Below are positions 51,345 to 59,441 of a DNA stretch of 64,000 bases, one piece after another; within the stretch, counting starts at the first letter, position 1; each line of letters starts with the position of its first letter. The stretch covers positions 1 to 64,000 of the forward strand of contig JANQRP010000014.1 of assembly GCA_028284495.1 (NCBI GenBank), read 5' to 3'. The translations under genes were made by a program, and so were the position numbers. This DNA comes from Longimicrobiales bacterium (GTDB taxonomy: Bacteria; Gemmatimonadota; Gemmatimonadetes; Longimicrobiales; Gaopeijiaceae). The notes under the pieces were generated by a model that was not told where the DNA came from, made no database searches, and saw only the letters and a list, made by a program, of their open reading frames with translations.

Positions 51345-51821
51345 TCACCCGGTGCCGGTCGAGCCGAATCCCCCCGCCCCGCGTTCCGTGACGTCCAGGC
51401 GGTCCACCTCGGTGACGTCCGGGGTCTCGAAGCGCGCGAACACGAGCTGCGCGACTCGCTCGCCGCGTGCGATCGGCACCGACTCCCGACCGAGATTGAT
51501 GAGCGGCACCTTCACCTCGCCACGATAGTCCGGGTCGATGGTCCCCGGCGTGTTCGGGAGCGTGACGCCATGTCGAACCGCGAGGCCGGATCTGGGCCGT
51601 ACCTGACACTCGATGTGTACCGGCATCTGCATCGTGAGGCCGGTCCCGACCAGCCGGATCTCGCCGGGCTCCAGCGTGAAGTTTGGCTCCGCCGATCGCA
51701 CGTCGTAGCCCGCGGCGTGCGGCGTGGCCCGAGCGGGCAGCGGCAGGTCGGGATTGGTCTCGAGGCGGCGAAAGCGGATGGTCGTGTCCGGCGACGTGTC
51801 GGGGGTCGTGTCCGGGGTCAT
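51345..51821 (-). CDS. dut: dUTP diphosphatase
   Basis: The 158-residue trimeric enzyme splits dUTP to dUMP and pyrophosphate, which protects DNA from uracil and feeds thymidylate synthesis. The five dUTPase motifs are in order: H-A-A-G-Y-D-V-R-S, P-R-S-G-L-A-V, G-T-I-D-P-D-Y-R-G-E, R-V-A-Q-L-V-F and G-A-G-G-F-G-S-T-G. The first 14 residues are a simple T-P-D-T repeat and probably disordered. ATG 51821 is used. The gene is divergent from the cobalamin-riboswitch/receptor unit; the intervening 382 bases hold only that riboswitch and promoter. Confidence 0.96.
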   Translation of the reverse strand: MTPDTTPDTSPDTTIRFRRLETNPDLPLPARATPHAAGYDVRSAEPNFTLEPGEIRLVGTGLTMQMPVHIECQVRPRSGLAVRHGVTLPNTPGTIDPDYRGEVKVPLINLGRESVPIARGERVAQLVFARFETPDVTEVDRLDVTERGAGGFGSTGTG

Positions 51822-51872
51822 GCGACGGGGGCTCGGCGGGAGGGTGAGCGGAGGATCGAAGGCCCCGGAAGG

Positions 51873-51901
51873 TTGCCCGGGGCCCGTCTCGCCGCTAGCC
51901 T
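51873..51901 (+). promoter_or_regulatory. promoter of the cobalamin-riboswitch/receptor unit
   Basis: TTGCCC, 17 bases, TAGCCT on the plus strand. Transcription should begin near 51908, just ahead of the riboswitch P1 stem. Confidence 0.6.
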
Positions 51902-51914
51902 CCCCTCCACAATT

Positions 51915-52080
51915 CGGCGGGTGGGTCATCCCGGAAGCCGGTGAGAATCCGGCACGGCCCCGCCACTGTGAGAGGTCGGGACGACGTCCCGAACGAACGG
52001 TTCACCATGCCACTGGCGCCCGAGCTGCGCTGGGAAGGCGAATCGAACGGCCTCGAGTCAGGAGACCTGGCCCACCCCGC
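51915..52080 (+). promoter_or_regulatory. cobalamin (B12) riboswitch
   Basis: The RNA has the class hallmarks in order: the outer stem strands GGGTGGG (51919) and CCCACCC (52071), then GCCGGTGAGAATCCGGC, GCCACTG, the GGGAAGG internal piece and the B12 box AGTCAGGAGACCTGGCC (52056-52072). These bind adenosylcobalamin and usually shut off expression when B12 is plentiful. The gene that follows is a BtuB-like receptor, the classic partner. A possible hairpin at 52193-52217 could hide the Shine-Dalgarno. Confidence 0.95.
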
Positions 52081-52174
52081 ACATCCTGAATGCTCTCCGC
52101 CCGCCTCCGAGCCGGCTCGAGGCAGCCGAACGGCTCGCCCCGAGGTTCGCCCGGAGTCCGCGGAGAGTCGCACC

Positions 52175-52192
52175 GTCCCACGCGGGTGGGAC
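52175..52192 (+). promoter_or_regulatory. hairpin directly upstream of the receptor ribosome binding site
   Basis: GTCCCAC and GTGGGAC pair around a GCGG loop. The stem ends one base before AGGAG (52193-52197). It fits an expression-platform element of the B12 riboswitch. Confidence 0.5.
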
Positions 52193-52203
52193 AGGAGACT
52201 CGA

Positions 52204-54141
52204 ATGCGGCACCTCCTCCTCCGGGGGGCGGCGCTCCTCGCGCTGCTCGCCCCGACCTTTCTGCATGCCCAGCAGAACCCGGTCCAGCTCGACACGCTCT
52301 TCGTCACCACATCCACCGCCGTGCCGCGGACGCTCGGCGAACTGGGCAACCACGTCAGCGTCATCGGGCAGGCCGAGATCCGGGCGCAGGGGATCACCCG
52401 CGTCGAGGATGCCCTGCGAAGCGCGTCGGGCCTGACGCTCGTGCGGCTCGGGTCGTACGGCGGCGCGACTTCACTCTTCCTGCGTGGCGCCGAGAGCGAC
52501 CAGGTCCAGGTCCTCATCGATGGCGTGCCGGTGAATCAGCCCGGCGGGTCGATCGACCTCGGCGGGCTCACCGTCGAGAACATCGAGCGCATCGAGGTCG
52601 CACGTGGGCCGTCGAGCGCCCTCACCGGCTCCGACGCGCTCGCGGGCGTGATCCAGATCGTCACGAAGGAGGGGCGCGGTGACGTGGCGGGCAGCGTATT
52701 CGCCCGGGGCGGCACGTTCGGGCGCGCCGACGCCGGCGTTCAGGTGTCCGGCGGCTCCGACGCCGCCTCCTTCTCGCTCTCGGGGACCCGCTACCGCACC
52801 GACGGGATCCTCGCGTTCAACAACGAACACGTGAACACCGTGCTGAGCGGACGGGTGGACGTTCGCCCCGACGGGCGGACCCGCGTACGGGTCGCCGCGA
52901 ATCTCTCGGACCGGGTCTTTCAGTTCCCGACCGACGGTGGAGGGAACGCCGTGGACGTGAACCAGTTCACCTTCCAGGACCGGAGCGCGCTCTCGCTCGA
53001 CGTGCAGCGCGAGCTGAGCGACAACCTGGCGCTGAGGCTCCTCGTCACCTCGAGCGACGAGGAGACCGGCACGGACGACCAGGTCGACGATGAGACCGAC
53101 ACCAACTCGTTCACGAGTCTCGCCGCCTTCCGCCGGCTCGGTGCCGACCTCCGGGCCGAGATCGGGCTCGGCGCGTCCACCCTCACACTCGGCGCCGAGT
53201 ACGAGGAGCAGGACGTCCGCGAGTTCAGCGAGTTCGTCGGCAGCTTCGGCGCATCGGTGGGCCGGAGCGAGAACGAGCGGGACAATGTGGCCGCATACGC
53301 CCACTGGTCCGGGTCCCTGGGTCCGGTGTCGACGAATGTCGGTGGCCGCATCGAGGACAACGAGTTCTTCGGCCGGTTCGGGACGTGGTCGCTCGGGGCG
53401 GCGCTTCCCGTCTCCGACGAGCTTCGCGTCCGCGGGTCGCTCGGTCGCGGCATCAAGGAGCCGACCTTCCCGGAGCTCTTCTCATCCGGCTTCACCACCG
53501 GAAACCCCGACCTGGAGCCGGAGGAGTCCCTCGCGTGGGAGATCGGCGGAGACGTGGTCACGGGCGTGCTCGAACTGCGCGCGACGTACTTCGATCAGGC
53601 GATCGAGAATCTCATTCAGTTCACCTTCAGCCCGCCGGAGCCAGGCGACCCCAACTACTTCAACATCGCCGAAGCGTCCACGCGTGGCATCGAACTCGAG
53701 GCCGCCACGCAGCTCGGGCCGGTCGACGTCGACGGCGCATGGACGTGGCTCGACACGGAAGTCGTTGACGCGGGCTTCGACTCAGGACCGGGCGCTGTGT
53801 TCGTCGAGGGCGAGCAGCTCATCCGTCGCCCCACGCACACGGTCGGGGTCGGCGCCGCGGTGAATCCCGCGCCGGGACTGCGCCTCTCCACCCGCCTGGA
53901 TCGCGTGGGAGAGCGGGACGACCGCGACTTCTCGAGCTTCCCGGCAACGCCGGTGGTGCTCGACGCGTACGCACTCCTCGACGCCACGGTGTCGTACCTG
54001 TTCGCGCCGAACTCTTCGACACCGGTTGAAGTCACCCTCCGCGCCGAGAATTTGCTGGACGAGGACTACCAGGGGGCGTTCGGCTTCGAGGCCCCGGGTC
54101 GTGCCCTGACGGTCGGGGTCCGGGCGACCTTCGGGAACTGA
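52204..54141 (+). CDS. TonB-dependent receptor, BtuB-like (vitamin B12)
   Basis: The 645-residue outer-membrane protein has a signal peptide ending L-H-A-Q near residue 22, then a TonB box D30-T-L-F-V-T-T, a plug domain (L-R-G-A-E-S-D-Q-V-Q-V-L-I-D-G-V-P-V-N and I-E-R-I-E-V-A-R-G-P-S-S-A), and a 22-strand barrel that ends in F. The plug's first strand and box are close to BtuB, and its cobalamin riboswitch leaves little doubt about substrate. ATG 52204 has AGGAG six bases upstream. Energy should come from a TonB-ExbBD system; the TonB-like protein at 19078 is the only related gene in the window. Confidence 0.9.
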   Translation: MRHLLLRGAALLALLAPTFLHAQQNPVQLDTLFVTTSTAVPRTLGELGNHVSVIGQAEIRAQGITRVEDALRSASGLTLVRLGSYGGATSLFLRGAESDQVQVLIDGVPVNQPGGSIDLGGLTVENIERIEVARGPSSALTGSDALAGVIQIVTKEGRGDVAGSVFARGGTFGRADAGVQVSGGSDAASFSLSGTRYRTDGILAFNNEHVNTVLSGRVDVRPDGRTRVRVAANLSDRVFQFPTDGGGNAVDVNQFTFQDRSALSLDVQRELSDNLALRLLVTSSDEETGTDDQVDDETDTNSFTSLAAFRRLGADLRAEIGLGASTLTLGAEYEEQDVREFSEFVGSFGASVGRSENERDNVAAYAHWSGSLGPVSTNVGGRIEDNEFFGRFGTWSLGAALPVSDELRVRGSLGRGIKEPTFPELFSSGFTTGNPDLEPEESLAWEIGGDVVTGVLELRATYFDQAIENLIQFTFSPPEPGDPNYFNIAEASTRGIELEAATQLGPVDVDGAWTWLDTEVVDAGFDSGPGAVFVEGEQLIRRPTHTVGVGAAVNPAPGLRLSTRLDRVGERDDRDFSSFPATPVVLDAYALLDATVSYLFAPNSSTPVEVTLRAENLLDEDYQGAFGFEAPGRALTVGVRATFGN

Positions 54142-54168
54142 GGTGGGAGGTTCCGCCGAACGCGACGA

Positions 54169-54201
54169 AGCCCGCCGGACTCGAAACGGGTCCGGCGGGC
54201 T
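54169..54201. terminator. bidirectional terminator between btuB-like and ald
   Basis: AGCCCGCCGGAC and GTCCGGCGGGCT pair perfectly over 12 bases with a nine-base loop. It sits between two convergent genes and can stop both. Confidence 0.75.
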
Positions 54202-54243
54202 CCGTTGCAGGACCCGCGTGGCGGGCCCTCCTCTGGTCAGGCG

Positions 54244-55356
54244 TCAGAGCACCGACGCCACCGGATGCGACTCCATGCCGAACGCTTCCGCCACGCCGTC
54301 GTAGACGATCTTCCCACCTACCACGTTCAGGCCGAGTGCGAGAGCCGCGTCCTCCAGGCAGGCGCGCTGCCACCCTTTGGCCGCGAGGGTGAGGGCGTAC
54401 GGCAGCGTGGCGTTGGTCAGGGCCAGCGTGCTGGTCCGCGGCACGCCGCCCGGCATGTTGGCGACGGCGTAGTGGATCACCCCGTCGACCGTGTAGATGG
54501 GGTCGTTGTGGGTCGTCGGCTTGATCGTCTCGACGCACCCGCCCTGGTCCACTGCGACGTCCACGATGACCGAGCCCGGCTTCATGAGCGAGAGGTCCTC
54601 ACGGGTCACCAGGCTGGGGGCCTTCTTGCCGGGAAGCAGGACCGCACCAACCACCAGGTCGGAGTCCTCGAGCTGCTTCCGAACGGCGTACCGCGTGCTG
54701 TAGAGCAGGTTCACGTTCGCCGGCATGACGTCGGACAGGTAGCGCAGGCGGCTCAGATTCACGTCCATGATCGAGACGCGGGCACCCAGGCCGGCGGCCA
54801 TCTTTGCGGCGTTCACGCCGACCACGCCGCCCCCGAGAATCAGCACCTTGCCGGGCAGCACCCCGGGCACTCCGCCGAGCAGCACGCCGGCGCCTCCGGA
54901 GTGGCGCTCCAGGTACTTGGCGCCCTCCTGAATCGCCATGCGACCGGCGACCTCCGACATCGGGGTGAGCAGCGGGAGTTCGCCAGAGGGGTATTCGACC
55001 GTCTCGTAGGCGAGAGCCACTGCGCCGGAGTCCATCACGGCCCGGGTCAGCGGCTCGGAGGCGGCGAAGTGGAAGTACGTGTAGAGGAGCTGACCTTCCC
55101 GCATGCGGGGCCATTCCGGCTCGATCGGCTCCTTCACCTTGATGATCATCTCGCCACGCGCCCAGACCTCCTCGGCGGTGTCGACGATCTCCGCGCCCGC
55201 GTTCTCGTAGAAGTCGTCCGTGAAGCCGCTCGGGAGACCCGCGCCCTTCTCGACGACGACCTGATGGCCGGCGGTAGTGAGCGCCTCCGCACCGGCGGGC
55301 GTGAGCCCGACACGGTACTCCTCCGTCTTGATCTCCCTGGGAACCCCGATCAGCAT
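54244..55356 (-). CDS. ald: alanine dehydrogenase
   Basis: The 370-residue NAD-linked enzyme converts alanine to pyruvate and ammonium, or the reverse. It opens with the family start [20 protein letters not shown]. The substrate-side motif is F-H-F-A-A-S near residue 95, and the Rossmann loop is [12 protein letters not shown] near 175. Length is normal. It is convergent with the receptor gene and has a candidate promoter at 55407-55435. It is 53 bases after the M16 peptidase stop. Confidence 0.97.
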   Translation of the reverse strand: MLIGVPREIKTEEYRVGLTPAGAEALTTAGHQVVVEKGAGLPSGFTDDFYENAGAEIVDTAEEVWARGEMIIKVKEPIEPEWPRMREGQLLYTYFHFAASEPLTRAVMDSGAVALAYETVEYPSGELPLLTPMSEVAGRMAIQEGAKYLERHSGGAGVLLGGVPGVLPGKVLILGGGVVGVNAAKMAAGLGARVSIMDVNLSRLRYLSDVMPANVNLLYSTRYAVRKQLEDSDLVVGAVLLPGKKAPSLVTREDLSLMKPGSVIVDVAVDQGGCVETIKPTTHNDPIYTVDGVIHYAVANMPGGVPRTSTLALTNATLPYALTLAAKGWQRACLEDAALALGLNVVGGKIVYDGVAEAFGMESHPVASVL

Positions 55357-55406
55357 CTCGTCACGTCGTTGGTTGGAATGGCTTCGTCTGGTACGGCGAG
55401 CGCTGG

Positions 55407-55435
55407 ATTCTACCCGATCGGACCCAGCGAAAGAA
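55407..55435 (-). promoter_or_regulatory. candidate promoter of ald
   Basis: A strong -10 TAGAAT on the minus strand with a weak TTCTTT 17 bases further up; it overlaps the M16 peptidase stop. Confidence 0.35.
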
Positions 55436-56654
55436 GATAGTGGCGGTCCGGCGCGAGGTACCGCGCCGCGGCGTCCGCGACCCGCTCCGGCGTGACCGCG
55501 TCGATCTCGGCCAGGATCGCGTCCACGGTCCGGAGCTCCTCGTCCCGGAGCGCATAGCCCGCGAGGCGATGGAGCTTCGCTCCGGGCGACTCGAGCGCGA
55601 GCACCAGCTGCCCGCGCACCTGCTCCTTCACCTGCTCGAACTCGAGCGGCTCCAGCCCCTCGGACGCGATCCTGCCGAGCTCCGCGAAGACGGTGTCGCG
55701 CGCGGTCGCCGCGGTCGGCGGCCGGGACCCGACGTACACCCCCGCGACGCCCGCCTCGTCGAAGAACGAGTGGAAGGCGTAGATCGCGTAGGCCAGACCC
55801 AGCTGCTCCCGCACCCGCTGGAAGAGGCGCGAGCTCATGCCACCACCGAGCGCCTGCGAGAGCATGAGCAGCGGGTAGCGGTCCGGATGCCGGTGGGGCA
55901 CGGTGGGCGCGGCGAACACCAGGTGCGCCTGCGCCGTGTCGCGTTCGAGGTGGTCCCAGCCGCGGACGACCTCGTCCGGCGGGAGGATCCCAGGCGCACG
56001 GTCACCGCTGTCCGCCTCCCCGAAGCGCGCGCGGGCCGCGGCCACGAAATCGTCGTGTTCGACGTTTCCGACGCCGGCCACGATCAGGTTCGCAGCCGTG
56101 TAGCGCGTCGCGTGAATCCCCCGGAGGGTGTCGCCGTCCATCGCGGCCACGCTCTCGGCACTCCCGAGAATGGGCCGCCCATACGGGTGGCCCGGCCAGA
56201 ACCGCTCGGCGTGCAGATCGAAGACCACGTCGTCCGGCGTGTCCTCCACCGTCGCGATCTCCTCGAGAATCACCTCGCGCTCCAGCTCGAGGTCCTCGTC
56301 GCGCAGCAGCGGATGAAGCGTGAGATCCGACAGCACGTCCAGCGCGATGCCCACGTGGCGGTCGAGCACGCGCGCCTGGAACGCCGTGTACTCGCGCGTC
56401 GTGAAGGCGTCGAGACTCCCGCCCAGCGATTCGACCTCCAGGGCGATCTCGCGGGGGCCCCGCGTGGGCGTGCCCTTGAACACCATGTGCTCGAGCATGT
56501 GGGAAGCGCCGGAGACCTCCGCCCGCTCGTGCGCGGACCCCTGGCGCACCCATACGCCACACGACACCGAACGGGCCCCGGGTACCGGCTGCGTCGACAC
56601 GGTCAGACCGTTGTCGAGCACGTCCGTGCGTATCTCCGCGCCGTCCTCCACCAC
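55410..56654 (-). CDS. M16-family zinc peptidase (YmxG/PqqL-like)
   Basis: The 414-residue peptidase has the inverted zinc site H-M-L-E-H-M-V-F followed by E-V-I-L-E-E-I-A at the usual distance. The second half shows Q-A-L-G-G-G-M-S-S-R-L-F-Q and R-E-Q-L-G-L-A-Y, the substrate-side region of the family. pnp-M16 adjacency is common in bacteria. GTG 56654 is preferred over ATG 56711: GGGGAG lies eight bases ahead, family members start near this point, and a 26-base palindrome at 56681-56706 would otherwise sit inside the coding region. It probably degrades peptides in the cytoplasm or at the membrane. Confidence 0.85.
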   Translation of the reverse strand: MVEDGAEIRTDVLDNGLTVSTQPVPGARSVSCGVWVRQGSAHERAEVSGASHMLEHMVFKGTPTRGPREIALEVESLGGSLDAFTTREYTAFQARVLDRHVGIALDVLSDLTLHPLLRDEDLELEREVILEEIATVEDTPDDVVFDLHAERFWPGHPYGRPILGSAESVAAMDGDTLRGIHATRYTAANLIVAGVGNVEHDDFVAAARARFGEADSGDRAPGILPPDEVVRGWDHLERDTAQAHLVFAAPTVPHRHPDRYPLLMLSQALGGGMSSRLFQRVREQLGLAYAIYAFHSFFDEAGVAGVYVGSRPPTAATARDTVFAELGRIASEGLEPLEFEQVKEQVRGQLVLALESPGAKLHRLAGYALRDEELRTVDAILAEIDAVTPERVADAAARYLAPDRHYLLSLGPIG

Positions 56655-56680
56655 CCTGAACGCTCCCCTGAACGCCGAAG

Positions 56681-56706
56681 GGGGCGTGATCCGCGGATCA
56701 CGCCCC
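56681..56706 (-). terminator. 26-base palindrome after pnp
   Basis: GGGGCGTGATCCG and CGGATCACGCCCC form a perfect inverted repeat with no spacer. It lies 32 bases after the pnp stop, so it can act as its terminator or stabilise its mRNA end. Confidence 0.6.
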
Positions 56707-56737
56707 CCCATGTGGCGGGTCGAGTCGACCCCCTCGG

Positions 56738-58888
56738 TCACTCGCCGGCTTCCGCGCCCGCGGGCTCGGCCCGCTCCTCGGCGGCTCCGCCCTCGGCCTC
56801 CTCGGCCATGGCGGCGCGACGCGAAAGACGCAGACGGCCCTTCTCGTCGATCGACAGCAGCTTGACCCGCGTGATGTCGCCCTTCGTAAGCACGTCCTCC
56901 GTCTTCTCGACCCGGCCGTCGGCCAGCTCGGAGATGTGACAGAGGCCCTCGACCCCCGGAAGGATCTCGATGAAGGCACCGAAGGTGGTCGTGTTCTTGA
57001 CGGGGCCCTCGTAGATCCGACCCACGTCCGGCTCCTGGGTGATGGCCTCGACCATCTCGCGAGCGCGGGCGGCCGCATCCGCCGACACCGCGGCGATCTT
57101 GATGAGACCACTGTCGTCGATCTCGATCGTAGCGCCGGACTCGTCCTGGATGCCACGGATCGTCTTGCCCTTCGGCCCGATGACCTCGCCGATCTTGGAC
57201 GGGTTGATCTGCATCGTCGTGATGCGCGGCGCCCACTCGGAAACCTCGTCACGCGGCGACGAAATCGCCTCGTTCATGAGTCCGAGGATGTGCATGCGGC
57301 CCTTGTGGGCGCGCTCGAGCGCCGTCTTCATGATCGCGGTCGTGAGACCCTTGATCTTGATGTCCATCTGGATGGACGTGATGCCCTCGGACGTCCCGGC
57401 CACCTTGAAGTCCATGTCGCCGAGGAAATCCTCGACCCCCAGAATGTCGGTCAGGACGGCGACGCGGTCGCCCTCCTTGATCAGCCCCATCGCGATGCCG
57501 GCGCAGGCGGCCTTGATCGGAACACCCGTGTCCATCAGCGCGAGCGACGCACCGCAGACCGAGGCCATGGACGACGAGCCGTTCGACTCGAGAATGTCCG
57601 AAACGACGCGCACCGTGTAGGGGAAGTCGTCATAGCTCGGAAGGAGCGGCTGAATGGCCCGCTCGGCCAGGTTTCCGTGTCCGGTCTCGCGGCGCGACGT
57701 GCCGCGGTAGGGCTTGGCCTCGCCGACCGAGAAGGGCGGGAAGTTGTAGTGCAGCATGAACGACTTCGTGACCTCTTCCGCGTGGTCGATCGAGTCGATG
57801 CGCTGCTCGTCGCGCGACGTGCCGAGCGTGGTGGCCACCAGGGCCTGCGTCTGACCGCGCGTGAAGAGCGCCGAGCCGTGCGTCCGCGGGATCACGCCCA
57901 CATCGCAGGAGATCGGGCGGATGTCGTCGAGGCCGCGACCATCGACGCGCTCGCCGCTGTCGAGGATCTGCGCGCGCATCGTCTGCTTCTCGATACCGCG
58001 GAGGATGTCCTCGATGTCGCGCTCGTGTTCGCCGTACGCCTCGTCTTCCTCCTTGAGGCGGGCGACGACGTCCTCTTTCACGGCGGCGAGCGCCTGCTGA
58101 CGCTCGTGCTTGTCCCCGATGTCGAGCGCCTCCTTCACGCGCCCCTCGGCCATGGTGGTGACCTTCGCGGCAAGCGACTCGTCCGGCACCTTCGGCGTCC
58201 ACTCCATGTCGGGCACGCGGTGGCCCTCGACGAGCTCCTTCTGGATGTCGATGAGCTGCCGGATGCCCTCGTGGGCGAACTCGATCGCCTCGAGCATGTC
58301 CGCCTCGGTCACCTCGAGCGATCCACCCTCGACCATGGTGATCGCGTCCGCCGTACCGGCGACGACGATGTCCATGTCGGAGTACTGGAGCTGCTCGAAG
58401 GTCGGGTTCCAGACCAGGTTGCCCTGGATCCGTCCGACGCGCACCGACGCGACGAGGTCGTTGAACGGGATGTTCGACCGGTTCAGCGCGACGCTCGCGC
58501 CCAGCAGGGCGAGCACGTCGGCGTCGTTCTCCTGGTCGGCGCTGATGATGAAGCACGCGACTTGCGTCTCGTGCATGAAGCCCTTGGGGAAGAGCGGTCG
58601 CAGCGGCCGGTCCGTCAGGCGGGCCGAGAGAATCTCCTTCTCGCCCGGACGTCCCTCGCGCTTGAAGAACCCGCCCGGAATCTTGCCGGCGGCGTAGCTC
58701 TTCTCGCGGTACTCGACCGTGAGCGGGAAAAAGGGGAGGTGCGTGGGGCGGTCCTGAACGGTCGCCGCACAGAGGATCATGGTGTCCCCGAACTGCACGG
58801 TGCAGGAGCCCGCCGCGAGCTTGGCCATCCGGCCGGTCTCGATGATGAGGGGGCGTCCTGCGAACTGGCGCTCGATGCGCTGGATCAT
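56738..58888 (-). CDS. pnp: polyribonucleotide nucleotidyltransferase
   Basis: The 716-residue trimeric enzyme degrades RNA with phosphate and makes tails in reverse. It has two RNase PH domains (G-D-T-M-I-L-C-A-A-T-V in the first and R-T-H-G-S-A-L-F-T-R-G-Q-T in the second), joined by a helical linker. A KH domain follows (G-P-K-G-K-T-I-R-G-I near residue 570), then an S1 domain (Y-E-G-P-V-K-N-T-T-T-F-G-A-F near 630). The C-terminal 30 residues are A/E-rich, beyond the usual end. ATG 58888 is used. It follows rpsO, as in many bacteria. Confidence 0.98.
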   Translation of the reverse strand: MIQRIERQFAGRPLIIETGRMAKLAAGSCTVQFGDTMILCAATVQDRPTHLPFFPLTVEYREKSYAAGKIPGGFFKREGRPGEKEILSARLTDRPLRPLFPKGFMHETQVACFIISADQENDADVLALLGASVALNRSNIPFNDLVASVRVGRIQGNLVWNPTFEQLQYSDMDIVVAGTADAITMVEGGSLEVTEADMLEAIEFAHEGIRQLIDIQKELVEGHRVPDMEWTPKVPDESLAAKVTTMAEGRVKEALDIGDKHERQQALAAVKEDVVARLKEEDEAYGEHERDIEDILRGIEKQTMRAQILDSGERVDGRGLDDIRPISCDVGVIPRTHGSALFTRGQTQALVATTLGTSRDEQRIDSIDHAEEVTKSFMLHYNFPPFSVGEAKPYRGTSRRETGHGNLAERAIQPLLPSYDDFPYTVRVVSDILESNGSSSMASVCGASLALMDTGVPIKAACAGIAMGLIKEGDRVAVLTDILGVEDFLGDMDFKVAGTSEGITSIQMDIKIKGLTTAIMKTALERAHKGRMHILGLMNEAISSPRDEVSEWAPRITTMQINPSKIGEVIGPKGKTIRGIQDESGATIEIDDSGLIKIAAVSADAAARAREMVEAITQEPDVGRIYEGPVKNTTTFGAFIEILPGVEGLCHISELADGRVEKTEDVLTKGDITRVKLLSIDEKGRLRLSRRAAMAEEAEGGAAEERAEPAGAEAGE

Positions 58889-59000
58889 TTCGTCTTCTCT
58901 TCTTTCTTGCGTGCTGCCGATGCCCGGCGTGCGTCTCGTGTTGTCGGGCGGTCGGCGGAAATGGTGGCCCGGGTCACATTCCCCAGGCCGGCGTCATGGT

Positions 59001-59021
59001 CGGGCGGTCACGTTCCGCCCG
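59001..59021 (-). other. hairpin in the rpsO-pnp spacer
   Basis: CGGGCGG and CCGCCCG pair over seven bases around seven. It lies between rpsO and pnp, in the place where many bacteria have an RNase III site that controls pnp mRNA stability. Confidence 0.45.
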
Positions 59022-59031
59022 CCGAATGGCA

Positions 59032-59066
59032 CGAACGCGGCGACAGCGAGGCTGCCACCGCGTTCG
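59032..59066 (-). terminator. hairpin after rpsO
   Basis: CGAACGCGG and CCGCGTTCG form a nine-base stem with a small inner stem. It follows the rpsO stop by ten bases. No T run, so it may be a processing site or a leaky terminator before pnp. Confidence 0.5.
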
Positions 59067-59076
59067 GCGAATCAGG

Positions 59077-59337
59077 TCATCGGCGAAGGCCGAGGTCCGC
59101 GATGAGTGCGCGGTACGCCTCGACATCCGTGCTCTCGAGGTACCTGAGGAGTCGACGACGTCGACCGACCATCTTCAGCAGGCCGCGTCGTCCGTGATGA
59201 TCGTGCTTGTGTGCGTCGAAGTGGTCGCGGAGCGTGTTGATCCGCTCCGTGAGCAGTGCGATCTGCACGGGGGCGCTTCCGACGTCGCCGTCGTGTAGCC
59301 GGTACTTCTCGATGATCTGCTGCTTGTCGATGCTCAT
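59077..59337 (-). CDS. rpsO: 30S ribosomal protein S15
   Basis: The 86-residue S15 protein binds 16S rRNA and helps assemble the central domain of the 30S subunit. It is identified by the opening [12 protein letters not shown], then [16 protein letters not shown] and the rRNA-binding [12 protein letters not shown]. Length is normal. ATG 59337 is chosen because AGGAGG lies nine bases ahead and it starts the conserved domain; upstream codons have no S15-like sequence. A promoter is at 59413-59441, partly inside ribF. Confidence 0.98.
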   Translation of the reverse strand: MSIDKQQIIEKYRLHDGDVGSAPVQIALLTERINTLRDHFDAHKHDHHGRRGLLKMVGRRRRLLRYLESTDVEAYRALIADLGLRR

Positions 59338-59412
59338 GTCGTTCTGGGCCTCCTCAGGAGTCGTACGCTGCAAGGGAAGCATCGGGGAGCGCCGTGTGCG
59401 CTCCAGCATGGA

Positions 59413-59441
59413 AGGCTAACGGAGAACTACCCGTCACTCAA
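59413..59441 (-). promoter_or_regulatory. promoter of rpsO (inside the ribF end)
   Basis: TTGAGT, 17 bases, TAGCCT on the minus strand. The -35 lies in the last codons of ribF. It gives rpsO-pnp an independent promoter. Confidence 0.6.
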
